DNA of 64,000 bases. Origin: RYN-230 sp963851025. GTDB lineage: Bacteria; Actinomycetota; Actinomycetes; Streptosporangiales; Streptosporangiaceae. The notes below the pieces were generated by a model that worked only from the letters and a program-made list of their open reading frames with translations, did no database searches and had not been told where the DNA came from. Positions 48,765 to 56,843 of the stretch are shown one piece after another (the stretch's first letter is position 1; every line of letters starts with the position of its first letter). The DNA is taken from contig CAWKOA010000030.1 of NCBI GenBank assembly GCA_963851025.1, positions 1 through 64,000 of the forward strand, written 5' to 3'. The position numbers and the translations under genes are program-made.

Positions 48765-50018
48765 ATGGCTGAAGGTCAGGCCTACGTGATCATCGGTGCC
48801 AGCCTGGCCGGCGCCAAGGCGGCCGAGACGCTGCGCGAGGACGGGTTCGACGGGACCATCGTCCTGCTCGGCACGGAACCCGAGCGGCCGTACGAGCGGC
48901 CGCCGCTGTCCAAGGGGTACCTGCTCGGCAAGGCGGACAAGTCCTCGCTGTACGTGCACGAGGAGCACTGGTACGGCGGGCACCAGGTGGACCTGCGGCT
49001 GGGCGTGACCGCGCTCGGGATCGACCGCGCGGCCCGCCGGGTCAGCCTGGACAACGGCGGCGAGGTCGGCTACGACCGGCTGCTGATCACCACCGGCGCG
49101 TACCCCCGGGTGCTCCAGGTGCCCGGCGGCGACCTGGACGGGGTGCACTACCTGCGCACCACGGCAGAGTCCGAGGCGCTGGCCACCGCGCTGGTCCCGG
49201 TCCCCGGCGAGGAGACCCGGGTGGTCATCGTGGGCGGCGGCTGGATCGGCCTGGAGGTCGCCGCCGCGGCCCGCGAGAAGGGCTGCGCGGTCACCGTGCT
49301 GGAGCCCGAGCCCACCCCGCTGCACCGGCAGATCGGCCCCGAGCTGGGGGAGCGTTTCGCGGACCTGCACCGGGCGCACGGGGTGGAGTTCCGGCTCGGT
49401 GACAGCGCCCGCGAGCTGCGCGGCCAGGACGGCCGGGTCACCGCGGTGCTGACCGCGGACGGGGCCGAGCTGCCCGCCGACGTGGTGGTGGTCGCAATCG
49501 GCGCGGTGCCCAACGTGGCGCTGGCCGAGGCGGCCGGCCTGGAGGTCGGCAACGGCGTCCTGGTGGACGCGGCGCTGCGGACCAGCGACCCGGACATCTT
49601 CGCGGCCGGTGACGTGGCCAGCGTGGACCACCCGCTGCTGGGCCGCCGGGTCCGGGTGGAGCACTGGGCCAACGCGCTGCACGGCGGCCCGGCCGCGGCC
49701 CGCTCCATGCTCGGCCAGCCGGTGTCCTACGACCGGGTGCCGTACTTCTTCAGCGACCAGTACGACCTGGGCATGGAGTGCTCCGGGCTGCCCGAGCCGG
49801 GCCACTACGACGAGGTGGTGTACCGGGGCGACCCGGCCGCGCTGGAGTTCATCGCGTTCTGGCTGTCCGGCGGCGCGGTCGTGGCCGGCATGAACGTCAA
49901 CGTGTGGGACGTGACCGACGACATCCAGGCGCTGATCCGGGGCGGCTACGCGGGCGCCCGGGTGGACACCGCCCGGCTGGCCGACCCGGGGGTGCCGCTC
50001 GCCGCGGTGCTGGGCTGA
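48765..50018 (+). CDS. FAD-dependent ferredoxin/rubredoxin-type reductase
   Basis: This pyridine nucleotide-disulfide oxidoreductase resembles the ferredoxin reductases that feed P450 or Rieske oxygenases. The FAD-binding GxGxxG-like stretch is IIGASLAGAKAAE, the second dinucleotide fold is VVIVGGGWIGLEVAAA, and the FAD C-terminal motif is DIFAAGDVASVD; RPPLSKGYL is also characteristic. The C-terminal reductase domain (about 325-410) is present. It has 417 residues. ATG 48765 with AAGGAG upstream is preferred to GTG 48762. No adjacent oxygenase or ferredoxin gene is seen, so the redox partner is unknown. Confidence 0.9.
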   Translation: MAEGQAYVIIGASLAGAKAAETLREDGFDGTIVLLGTEPERPYERPPLSKGYLLGKADKSSLYVHEEHWYGGHQVDLRLGVTALGIDRAARRVSLDNGGEVGYDRLLITTGAYPRVLQVPGGDLDGVHYLRTTAESEALATALVPVPGEETRVVIVGGGWIGLEVAAAAREKGCAVTVLEPEPTPLHRQIGPELGERFADLHRAHGVEFRLGDSARELRGQDGRVTAVLTADGAELPADVVVVAIGAVPNVALAEAAGLEVGNGVLVDAALRTSDPDIFAAGDVASVDHPLLGRRVRVEHWANALHGGPAAARSMLGQPVSYDRVPYFFSDQYDLGMECSGLPEPGHYDEVVYRGDPAALEFIAFWLSGGAVVAGMNVNVWDVTDDIQALIRGGYAGARVDTARLADPGVPLAAVLG

Positions 50019-50072
50019 GCTGCGGGCTGAGCTGGCCTGGGCTGGGCGGCGGGGCGGGGCCGGGCCGGGCGG

Positions 50073-50867
50073 CTACTCGCCGGGCGTTCCGGGCGGGAAC
50101 GGGATGAGCACCACGGTGATGTTGTCCCGCCCGCCGGCGTCGATGGCGAACTGCACCAGCGACCGGGCCGAGCCGAGCGGGTCGGTCTGCGCGGCGGGCA
50201 TGGCCAGCCCGGACAGGCCCGCGGCCTCGGGCTGGTAGTTCCACAGCCCGTCCGAGCACAGCAGCACGACGCCCGTCCCGGGCGGCTCGAAGTACGTGAC
50301 GTGCGGCTTGGCCTCGGCGGGGTCCGCGCCCACCCAGCGGGTGACCACGTGAGCCTGCGGGGACTCGAGCGCCTCCTCCTCCGGCAGCAGCCCGAGCGAC
50401 ACCATCTCCTGCGCCAGGGAATCGTCCCGGGTCAGCTGCTGGGCGCCGGCGGGCTCGGCCGCCAGCCAGTAGGCCCGGCTGTCGCCCACCCAGCACAGCG
50501 TCACCCCGGCAGCGGTCGCCGCGGCGGAGATGAACGTGGCCGACCCCACCTCGCCGGGCGAGTCGGCCAGGGCGGACACCGCCTCCACGGCGGACTGCAC
50601 CGCATCCGCGGACGCCTCGCTGAGGTCGGTGCCCGCCTCGGCCGCCGAGCGGAGGACCCGCGCGGCCGCCTGGGCCGCCGCCAGCGACGCGTCCTGGGGG
50701 CGGATGGACGTGGACACCCCGTCGCAGACCACCGCGACCAGGACCGGGCCGTCCGCCGCCGGGACGACCGCGAGTTCCATCGCGTCTTCGTTCTGCTTGT
50801 GCCGCAGGCCACGGTCGGTCACGCCGGCCATCAGGCTCAGGTCGAGCTCCTGGTGATCATGCGACAT
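50073..50867 (-). CDS. PP2C-family protein serine/threonine phosphatase
   Basis: A cytoplasmic metal-dependent phosphatase. Motifs in order: VTDRGLRHKQNEDA, VLVAVVCDGVSTS, LCWVGDSRAYWL, LLCSDGLWNYQ and GGRDNITVVLIPF, giving all conserved metal-binding aspartates. It lacks a transmembrane or extra domain, unlike PstP, and is 264 residues. Such proteins counter Ser/Thr kinases, but no kinase gene is in the window. The region before its start holds two direct copies of a 13-mer (50900 and 50929), perhaps an operator. Confidence 0.9.
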   Translation of the reverse strand: MSHDHQELDLSLMAGVTDRGLRHKQNEDAMELAVVPAADGPVLVAVVCDGVSTSIRPQDASLAAAQAAARVLRSAAEAGTDLSEASADAVQSAVEAVSALADSPGEVGSATFISAAATAAGVTLCWVGDSRAYWLAAEPAGAQQLTRDDSLAQEMVSLGLLPEEEALESPQAHVVTRWVGADPAEAKPHVTYFEPPGTGVVLLCSDGLWNYQPEAAGLSGLAMPAAQTDPLGSARSLVQFAIDAGGRDNITVVLIPFPPGTPGE

Positions 50868-50899
50868 CACGGCACCACCCCAGGGTCCACCCAGATACG

Positions 50900-50941
50900 G
50901 CTTGACTAGTTCTCGCTCGGCTGGCTGCGCTTGACCAGTTC
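50900..50941 (-). promoter_or_regulatory. Direct 13-bp repeats upstream of the PP2C gene
   Basis: GCTTGACTAGTTC (50900-50912) and GCTTGACCAGTTC (50929-50941) differ by one base and start 29 bp apart, near three helical turns. They lie 33-74 bp before the PP2C start. They may bind a dimeric regulator; no match to a known box. Confidence 0.4.
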
Positions 50942-50960
50942 AGCTCGACCGGGTTGGCAG

Positions 50961-51887
50961 TCATTCTAGACCGCCTGGACCGGGCGCCGGACCGCCGGAC
51001 GGCTCACGGCCGCAGGCCCGCGCGAGGTGACCGGCCCAGGCCCGGGCGGCCGGCCCCGGGCGGCGGCCGCGCAACCAGATCAGGCCGATGGGCGGGTGCG
51101 CCGGCGCGGGCCGGAGCGGGTGCACATCGATGGCCTGGCCCGCGGCCCGCGCGGACGACCCGGCCAGCAGCGCGACCCCGAGCCCGGCCGCGACCAGCTC
51201 ACAGACGCTGGCCGGGCTGTGCGTCTCGAACGGGATGCGGGGCTCGAAGCCGGCCGCGGCGGCCGCGTCCGCCAGGATGCCGCGCAGCCCGCTGCCGGCC
51301 GGCAGGCACACGAACGGCTCGTCCCGGACGTCGGCCAGCCGCGCCACGCCCCCGGCAAACGTGTACCGGCCCGGCGGGGTGGCCAGCACCACGCTCTCGG
51401 CCGCCAGCGGCTGGCCGAGGTAGGCGGCAGGCAGGTCGTCGTGGACCGGGGCGAGGGCCACGTCGATCCGGCCCGCGTCCAGGCCGCCCAGGAGGTCCGC
51501 GATCAGGCCCGTGCTCAGGGCGATGGTCACCCCCGGGTACCGGCGGCAGAACCCGGCCAGGGCCCGGGGCAGGTCGATCGAGGCGAGCAGCTGCGTCGCG
51601 CCGATCCGGAGCTGCCCCCGGGTGACGGTGGCCAGCTCGGCCAGGTCGGCCCGGGCCGCGTCGACCTGGGCGAGCGCGCTGCGGGCCCGGGCCAGCACCA
51701 GCTCGCCCGCGGGCGTCAGCGTCACCCGGCGGGTGGTGCGCTCGAGCAGCGCCGTGCCGAGCTCCCGCTCCAGCCGCCTGACCTGGGCGGACACCGCGGG
51801 CTGGGCGATGTGCAGCTGCTCGGCGGCCCGGGAGAACCCGCCGTGCCGGACGACCGCCTCGAAGTACGCCAGCTGCCGCAGCTCCAT
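50961..51887 (-). CDS. LysR-family transcriptional regulator
   Basis: The N-terminal winged helix is typical: MELRQLAYFEAVVRHGGFSR, AAEQLHIAQPAVSAQVRRLE and LGTALLERTTRRVTLT. The C-terminal substrate-binding domain (about 90-290) has the usual RLRIG-type start (GQLRIGATQLLASID) and an ELVAAGLGVALLAG segment. At 308 aa it is normal. It is divergent from the aldo/keto reductase gene with 78 bp between, the classic LysR target arrangement. Its promoter could be AAGACA-N16-TATAAC (the -10 at 51904-51909, minus strand). Confidence 0.92.
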   Translation of the reverse strand: MELRQLAYFEAVVRHGGFSRAAEQLHIAQPAVSAQVRRLERELGTALLERTTRRVTLTPAGELVLARARSALAQVDAARADLAELATVTRGQLRIGATQLLASIDLPRALAGFCRRYPGVTIALSTGLIADLLGGLDAGRIDVALAPVHDDLPAAYLGQPLAAESVVLATPPGRYTFAGGVARLADVRDEPFVCLPAGSGLRGILADAAAAAGFEPRIPFETHSPASVCELVAAGLGVALLAGSSARAAGQAIDVHPLRPAPAHPPIGLIWLRGRRPGPAARAWAGHLARACGREPSGGPAPGPGGLE

Positions 51888-51931
51888 CGATTAATAATGA
51901 CTGGTTATAACTGCTAGCGCAAAGCTGTCTT

Positions 51932-51957
51932 GGACTTATGAGTCCTGCCCCGGCAGG
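51932..51957. promoter_or_regulatory. Two adjacent dyads in the lysR/AKR divergent region
   Basis: GGACT-TATG-AGTCC (51932-51945) overlaps CCTGCC-CC-GGCAGG (51944-51957); both are perfect. A more AT-rich stretch next to them holds the predicted lysR -10. These are candidate operators of the LysR protein. Confidence 0.5.
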
Positions 51958-51965
51958 CTGGCGGC

Positions 51966-53006
51966 ATGCAGCAAGCAGCTATGGCGCAACGCGACCTCGG
52001 CGGCCTGGTCACTTCCGCGATCGGCCTGGGCTGCATGGGGCTGTCCCAGGGGTACGGGCCGGCCGATGACGCGGACTCGGTCCGGGTCATCCACCGGGCC
52101 CTCGGCCTCGGCGTGACCCTGCTGGACACCGCGATGAGCTACGGCCAGGGGCACAACGAGCGGCTGATCGCCCGCGCCCTGCGCGGCCGGGCGGAGCCGG
52201 CGCTGGTCGCCACCAAGTTCGGCATCGTCCGCGACGCGGGCGGGGTGCGGGTGGACGGCCGGCCCGAGCACGTCCGCGGCTTCTGCGAGGCGTCCCTGCG
52301 GCGCCTGGAGCGCGACGTGATCGACCTGTGGTACCTGCACCGGGTCGACCCGGACGTGCCGGTCGCGGACACGGTGGGCGCGATGGCCGCGCTGGTGACC
52401 GAGGGCAAGGTCCGTTACCTCGGGCTGTCCGAGGCCACCCCGGCCCAGCTGGCGCAGGCCGCGGCGGTGCACCCGGTCAGCGCGGTGCAGTTCGAGTGGT
52501 CGCTGCTGTGGCGCGAGCCGGAGGACGACGTGGTGCCGGCCGCCCGGCGGCTGGGCATCGGCCTGGTGCCCTACAGCCCGCTCGGCCGCGGCCTGCTTAC
52601 CGCCGCCCTGGCCGGGGCGGACATCGACACCAGCGACTTCCGCCGCGCCGACCCGCGCTTCCACGGCCCGGCCCTGGACCGCAACCTGCGTCACGTCGCG
52701 GTGCTGCGCGACCTGGCCACCGGGTCCGGGCTCACGCCGGGCCAGCTCGCCCTGGCCTGGCTGCTCGCCCAGGGCCCCGACGTCGTCCCCATCCCCGGCA
52801 GCCGCCGCCCGGACCGGATCGCGGAGAACGCCGCCGCGGCCGCGGTGCGGCTGAGCCCGGCCGACCTGGAGCGGCTGGCCCGGGCGCTGCCGCGTTCCGC
52901 GTGGGCCGGGGACCGCCGCTCGTACGCCGTCCCGGTCACGGCCCGGGCGGGCCAGGGTGGGGGCGAGACCCCGCCGCCGGCCGCGGCCCGGGGGAGCGGC
53001 GGCTAG
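51966..53006 (+). CDS. Aldo/keto reductase
   Basis: An NADPH-dependent (beta/alpha)8 reductase of the AKR13/YakC-like group. The catalytic tetrad is recognisable: Asp in LLDTAMSYG with Tyr of SYGQGHNE, Lys in ATKFGIVRD and His in YLHRVDPDVP; the cofactor end is PYSPLGRG and PIPGSRRPDRIAENA. The N-terminus MGLSQGYGPADD-type loop agrees. It has 346 residues with a short Pro/Gly tail. It is likely the target of the divergent LysR regulator. It ends 4 bp over the convergent lysozyme-like gene. Confidence 0.92.
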   Translation: MQQAAMAQRDLGGLVTSAIGLGCMGLSQGYGPADDADSVRVIHRALGLGVTLLDTAMSYGQGHNERLIARALRGRAEPALVATKFGIVRDAGGVRVDGRPEHVRGFCEASLRRLERDVIDLWYLHRVDPDVPVADTVGAMAALVTEGKVRYLGLSEATPAQLAQAAAVHPVSAVQFEWSLLWREPEDDVVPAARRLGIGLVPYSPLGRGLLTAALAGADIDTSDFRRADPRFHGPALDRNLRHVAVLRDLATGSGLTPGQLALAWLLAQGPDVVPIPGSRRPDRIAENAAAAAVRLSPADLERLARALPRSAWAGDRRSYAVPVTARAGQGGGETPPPAAARGSGG

Positions 53007-53839
53007 ATCCCGCAGGCCGCGGCGACGGCGGTGGCGGCGGCCTCCCGGTTACCGGCCGCGGGGATGCCGGCCCGCTCGAAATCGGTCACGTAGATATCGG
53101 CCGCCGCGGCCGGGGAGGATGCGGCGTTGAGCGCCGGGATGTACTGCGACCAGATCTGGTTGAAGGTCAGGATCGCCGCCAGCTGGGTCTGCAGGTCCGC
53201 TGCGGGGTTGCCGGTCACGTACCCGCCGGGCAGCGGCGTCCAGCCGATCAGCCCGCCGCCGCCGTCACCGACCGACTCCGGGTTGCCGCCGGACTCCTGC
53301 CAGATGTTCCCGGCGATGCCGGCCGCCGCGTTCCCGGTGTACCCGTGCGAGGTCAGGAAGCCCATGATGGCCGCGTAGTTGGCGGGCAGCGGCCCGCTGG
53401 CCGGCGCCCGGCAGGACACGCCCCCGTGGCGGGCGGCCGGCGCGGCCGCCTGCTGACCCGATCCGGCCGCGGGCGCGGCGCTGGCGCTGGGCGCGGGCGT
53501 GGCCGGCCTGGCGCTGTGCTGCGGCCGGGGCGCGGCCTTCCGGGCGTGCCGGGCCCGGTACTCCGCCCGGCTCTGCGACGCGGGCTGGGCACTGGCCGCG
53601 TTCACGGCGTTCGCGTCCTGGGCCGGGTAGACCAGGTGGGCCGTGGCCGCCCCGGTGACCTTCGGCGCCGGCGCGGTCAGGCCGTGCAGGTGCGGCGCGG
53701 CGGCCAGCGCCCCGGCCACCGCGACCGCCGGGGCGGCCAGGCTGGCCCGCCGGGCGACCTTCCGGGCCGGGGAGGGAGCCTTGTGCCGCCCTCGTTTCCT
53801 GATCTTCCGCGTCCTGCTGCCGGGGGTCGCTGGGGTCAT
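53003..53839 (-). CDS. Secreted cell-wall hydrolase with phage-tail-lysozyme-like domain
   Basis: The N-terminus is very basic (RTRKIRKRGRHK) before a hydrophobic signal or anchor segment (about residues 33-50), then an Ala/Pro-rich spacer to about 145. The C-terminal domain (about 150-275) has ANYAAIMGFLTSHGYTGNAA, AGIAGNIWQESGGNPESVGD and DIYVTDFERAG, which resembles the phage tail lysozyme family; the Glu of QESGGNP is the likely catalytic residue. It should act on peptidoglycan. The 5' region to 54090 (250 bp) shows no riboswitch I can identify. Confidence 0.75.
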   Translation of the reverse strand: MTPATPGSRTRKIRKRGRHKAPSPARKVARRASLAAPAVAVAGALAAAPHLHGLTAPAPKVTGAATAHLVYPAQDANAVNAASAQPASQSRAEYRARHARKAAPRPQHSARPATPAPSASAAPAAGSGQQAAAPAARHGGVSCRAPASGPLPANYAAIMGFLTSHGYTGNAAAGIAGNIWQESGGNPESVGDGGGGLIGWTPLPGGYVTGNPAADLQTQLAAILTFNQIWSQYIPALNAASSPAAAADIYVTDFERAGIPAAGNREAAATAVAAACGI

Positions 53840-54090
53840 AAACCTGCCTCACGCCGGGGCCGCGCCCGGCTACGCGGCATCCTGCGCCTCTCACCAGGCC
53901 TTACAGTGGCTCACCCGGCAGTATGGCCAGACATCCCGCCCATCGACGGTGATTCCGGGCAAAAACCCCAGATTCCCCGAACCTGCAGGCCGGAGGCACT
54001 AAGCCCGGCCTGAACCCCCGGAGCCCCCGACCCCCCGAACTCCCGGGGCCCCAGTCACACCAGCCCCGCCCGTCCGCCTAGGCGGCTCTC

Positions 54091-55131
54091 TCATTCGGCC
54101 GAGGGCTGCAGCCGCGGCCCGGTCTCGGCCGCCACGCCGGTATCCGGGTCCGGCCGGCGGAGCCTCAGCCACCCGAACAGCAGCACCAGGGGCACGATAA
54201 GCCCGCCGATGCCGTAGACCACGAACGCGGCCGGGCCGGTGATGTGCCGGACGAGCCAGCCGAAGTTCTGGCCGAAGAACCCGGTGACGAACGTCAGCGG
54301 CAGGAACACCGTGGCCAGGATGGTGAGCTGCTCGATGGTGGCGTTCTGCCGGACGCTGACCTTCGTCTGCTCGACCGAGATGACCGCCATGTTGGCCTCC
54401 AGCACCGTGCCGAGCAGGTCACGCTGGGCGGCGACCTCCTCGTCCACCAGGAGCAGGTGGTCCTGGACGTCACGCAGGTACGGCTGCAGCTCGGCGGCCG
54501 CGTTCCGCTCGACCGCGGAAACCACGCCGAGCAGCGGGTGAACCGCCCGGTAGAACTCGGTGGCCTCGCGGCGCAGCGAGTAGATCCGCTCGGTGGGGGC
54601 CACGGTCCCGGAGAAGACGGTGGCCTCGATCTGGTCGATGTCGTTCTCGAGCCCGGCCACGACCGGCGCGTACCCGTCCACGACCTCATCCAGGATGGCC
54701 CACAGCGCCGAGGTACTGCCCGCGGTGAGCAATTCCGGCCGCTGCTCCAGCCGCTGGCGTGCCTCCCGGAGCTCGCTCGCCACCCCCTGCCGCACCGTGA
54801 TCACGAAGGTCGGCGCCAGGAACACGCTGATCTCGCCGAACTCCACCTCCTCCGCCTCGTCGTCGTAGCGCGCGGTGCGCAGGATGACCAGGCGCACGCC
54901 GCCCTCATACAGTTCGATCTTCGGCCGCATGTGGAAGTTCTGCGCGTCCTCCACGGCCAGCTCGTGCAGCCCGAAGGCCTCCTGGACCTGGGCCAGCTCA
55001 GCCTCTCCCGGCTCGAACAGCCCGAGCCAGACGAACCCGCCCTCAGAGCACCGGGCCGCCGCCTCCTCCAGCGGGACCGGCCCCTCCTCCTGCCTGCGGC
55101 CGTCCCGGTAGTGAGCACAATCAATGATCAT
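54091..55131 (-). CDS. corA: CorA-family magnesium transporter
   Basis: CorA forms a pentameric magnesium channel. The long cytoplasmic N-domain (about residues 1-280) with FGLHELAVEDAQNFHMRPK and LVDEEVAAQRDLLGTVLEANMAV is followed by two C-terminal helices: LATVFLPLTFVTGFFGQNFGW and FVVYGIGGLIVPLVLLFGWL. The selectivity motif GMN is GQN here, a variant seen in some homologues. The ATG at 55131 has AAGGAG at normal spacing and fits the family, so the upstream extension to 55179 is not used. The length is 346 aa. Confidence 0.9.
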   Translation of the reverse strand: MIIDCAHYRDGRRQEEGPVPLEEAAARCSEGGFVWLGLFEPGEAELAQVQEAFGLHELAVEDAQNFHMRPKIELYEGGVRLVILRTARYDDEAEEVEFGEISVFLAPTFVITVRQGVASELREARQRLEQRPELLTAGSTSALWAILDEVVDGYAPVVAGLENDIDQIEATVFSGTVAPTERIYSLRREATEFYRAVHPLLGVVSAVERNAAAELQPYLRDVQDHLLLVDEEVAAQRDLLGTVLEANMAVISVEQTKVSVRQNATIEQLTILATVFLPLTFVTGFFGQNFGWLVRHITGPAAFVVYGIGGLIVPLVLLFGWLRLRRPDPDTGVAAETGPRLQPSAE

Positions 55132-55227
55132 CGTGAGGACTCCTTGCCCGTGCAGCGCGTCAGCCAGGTCGCGATACACAGCATGGTGGAGCCGGGGATG
55201 ATGAGGAAGCAGCCACGGTGACCGTGG

Positions 55228-55722
55228 TCAGTGGTGCAGGCGGCTGATCGGTCCGCGCCGCCCGGGTGCGGCCGCCGGCTCACCAGCCAGGTCGGCGTGG
55301 GCCACCCGCAGCGGGGCGGGGGCGGTGAGCACCGGCAGGCAGCTGTAACGGATGACCCGCTCGCGTATCCCGTGGCAGGCGATCCGCCGCAGCCCGCGGC
55401 GGCGGGACGAGCCGACCACGATCGCGTCCGCCGACCAGCGGTCCGCCTCGGCGATGATGCAGTCCGACACCGAGAAGCAGGTCGCGGTGGCCACCACACC
55501 CGTCGCCATCACCCCGCGGCAGCGGAACTGGAGCACGGCGTCGTCGAGCAGGAACCGGGCTTCGGTCGGGGTCTCCATGGTCATGCCCCGCCCGCCGACC
55601 AGGAACTCGTTGACGTGCAGGATGCGGATCTCGGTGCCCGCGCCGGCCAGCGCCATCGCGAAGCTGATCGCGACCTGACCGGAGTCCGAGCTGTCCAGCG
55701 CGAGCAGGATCCGCTTGAGCAT
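55228..55722 (-). CDS. Universal stress protein (UspA family)
   Basis: A single-domain 164-residue USP. It starts MLKRILLALDSSDSGQVAIS and has the ATP-binding tail ADAIVVGSSRRRGLRRIACHG with GIRERVIRYSCLPVLTAPAP; the GxxGxRGLxR-like pattern is partly preserved (GSSRRRGLRR). USPs bind ATP and support survival in stress. The gene is upstream of corA on the same strand with 96 bp between. Confidence 0.9.
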   Translation of the reverse strand: MLKRILLALDSSDSGQVAISFAMALAGAGTEIRILHVNEFLVGGRGMTMETPTEARFLLDDAVLQFRCRGVMATGVVATATCFSVSDCIIAEADRWSADAIVVGSSRRRGLRRIACHGIRERVIRYSCLPVLTAPAPLRVAHADLAGEPAAAPGRRGPISRLHH

Positions 55723-55894
55723 GACGCGCCTCGTCGTTCGTCGGCGACCTGGGGACCGGCCGTACCAAGATCACGCTACCGGGGCGTGACCCGATTGGCC
55801 GGGGTCCAACGTCACCCGCGGGGATGCCCAAGGGCCCGTGATCCTGGGGCCGCGGGGGCCGGCCACCGGGTGACCGTGCCCCTGGCCCCGCAGC

Positions 55895-56608
55895 TCAGGC
55901 GGGCAGGATCGCGGCCAGCACGGCGGCGGTGTCGGTGAGGTCGGGCAGGACCGCGTCGGCCCCCGACGCCAGGAGATCGGCCACGGTGAACTCACCGGAC
56001 GCGACGGCCACCGCGCGGGCCCCCGCCACCCGGGCCGCCTCGACGTCCAGCGGCGTGTCGCCCACCAGCACGGTCGCCGGCCCGCTGAAGTCGGCCCCGT
56101 ACGCCGCGGCCGCGTTGGCCCGCGCCATCGGCACCAGGTCAGCCCGGATCTCGTGGGCATCGCCGTACGCGCCGATCCGCAGGTCCAGGTCCTGGTCGAG
56201 ACCCAGCGCGGCCAGCTTCACCTGGGCCATGACGCGCATGTTGCCGGTCAGCACCGACTGGACGATGCGGCCGGTGGCGGCCAGCGCCCTGACCGCCTCG
56301 GCGGCCCCGGGGAGCACCCGCCCGTGCTCGCGGACCACGTCCGCGACGGACGGGGCGACCTGCGCGAGGACCCGCTGGAAGGCGTCCACCTGGGTGCGCG
56401 GCTGCGGCACGCCCGCCAGGGCCAGCGTCTCGAGCGCGATGGCCCGGTCGGTCCGGCCCGCCATCGACGGGGCCGTGGGCACGTCGACGCCGAACATCTG
56501 GCCGAAGGCGAGCTGGTAGGCCCGCCAGCCCGCACGGCCCGCGTTGATCAGGGTGTGGTCCACATCCCACAGGACCAGCAGGCCAGGCACGCCGCGACGG
56601 TACCGCAT
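55895..56608 (-). CDS. HAD-superfamily hydrolase (phosphatase)
   Basis: A cap-type HAD phosphatase. Motif I is LVLWDVDHTLINAG, motif II is QSVLTGNMRV, and motif III/IV is ATVLVGDTPLDVEAARVAGA; the first Asp is the nucleophile. The cap region follows motif I (MAGRTDRAIALETLA). It resembles phosphoglycolate phosphatase, which would fit with glycolate metabolism elsewhere, but substrate cannot be assigned. ATG 56608 or GTG 56590 could be the start; neither has a clear binding site. Confidence 0.85.
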   Translation of the reverse strand: MRYRRGVPGLLVLWDVDHTLINAGRAGWRAYQLAFGQMFGVDVPTAPSMAGRTDRAIALETLALAGVPQPRTQVDAFQRVLAQVAPSVADVVREHGRVLPGAAEAVRALAATGRIVQSVLTGNMRVMAQVKLAALGLDQDLDLRIGAYGDAHEIRADLVPMARANAAAAYGADFSGPATVLVGDTPLDVEAARVAGARAVAVASGEFTVADLLASGADAVLPDLTDTAAVLAAILPA

Positions 56609-56843
56609 CGCCGCCGCACCGCCGGCACCCGGCACCCGGCCAGGGCGCCGCCCGGCCGGGGCGGCGCCCGTCACCGCGGGTGGCTGGCCTGCGCCGCACC
56701 GCTGCCTGACCCGCGCGCCGTTGTCCCGTTTCGCCCTGCTCTGCCGTTTCGCCCTGCCCCGCCTTGCGCGGCGGGAAGCGGCCGTCGGTCCCCGGGACTA
56801 GACTCGCCGCGACGGGGAGCAGCGGCGAGCGGGGAGGGTGCCT

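Noticed and set aside
53840..54090. A cyclic-di-AMP (ydaO) riboswitch before the lysozyme-like gene
   Set aside because: Such riboswitches often precede actinobacterial wall hydrolases, but I could not find the conserved core motifs here.
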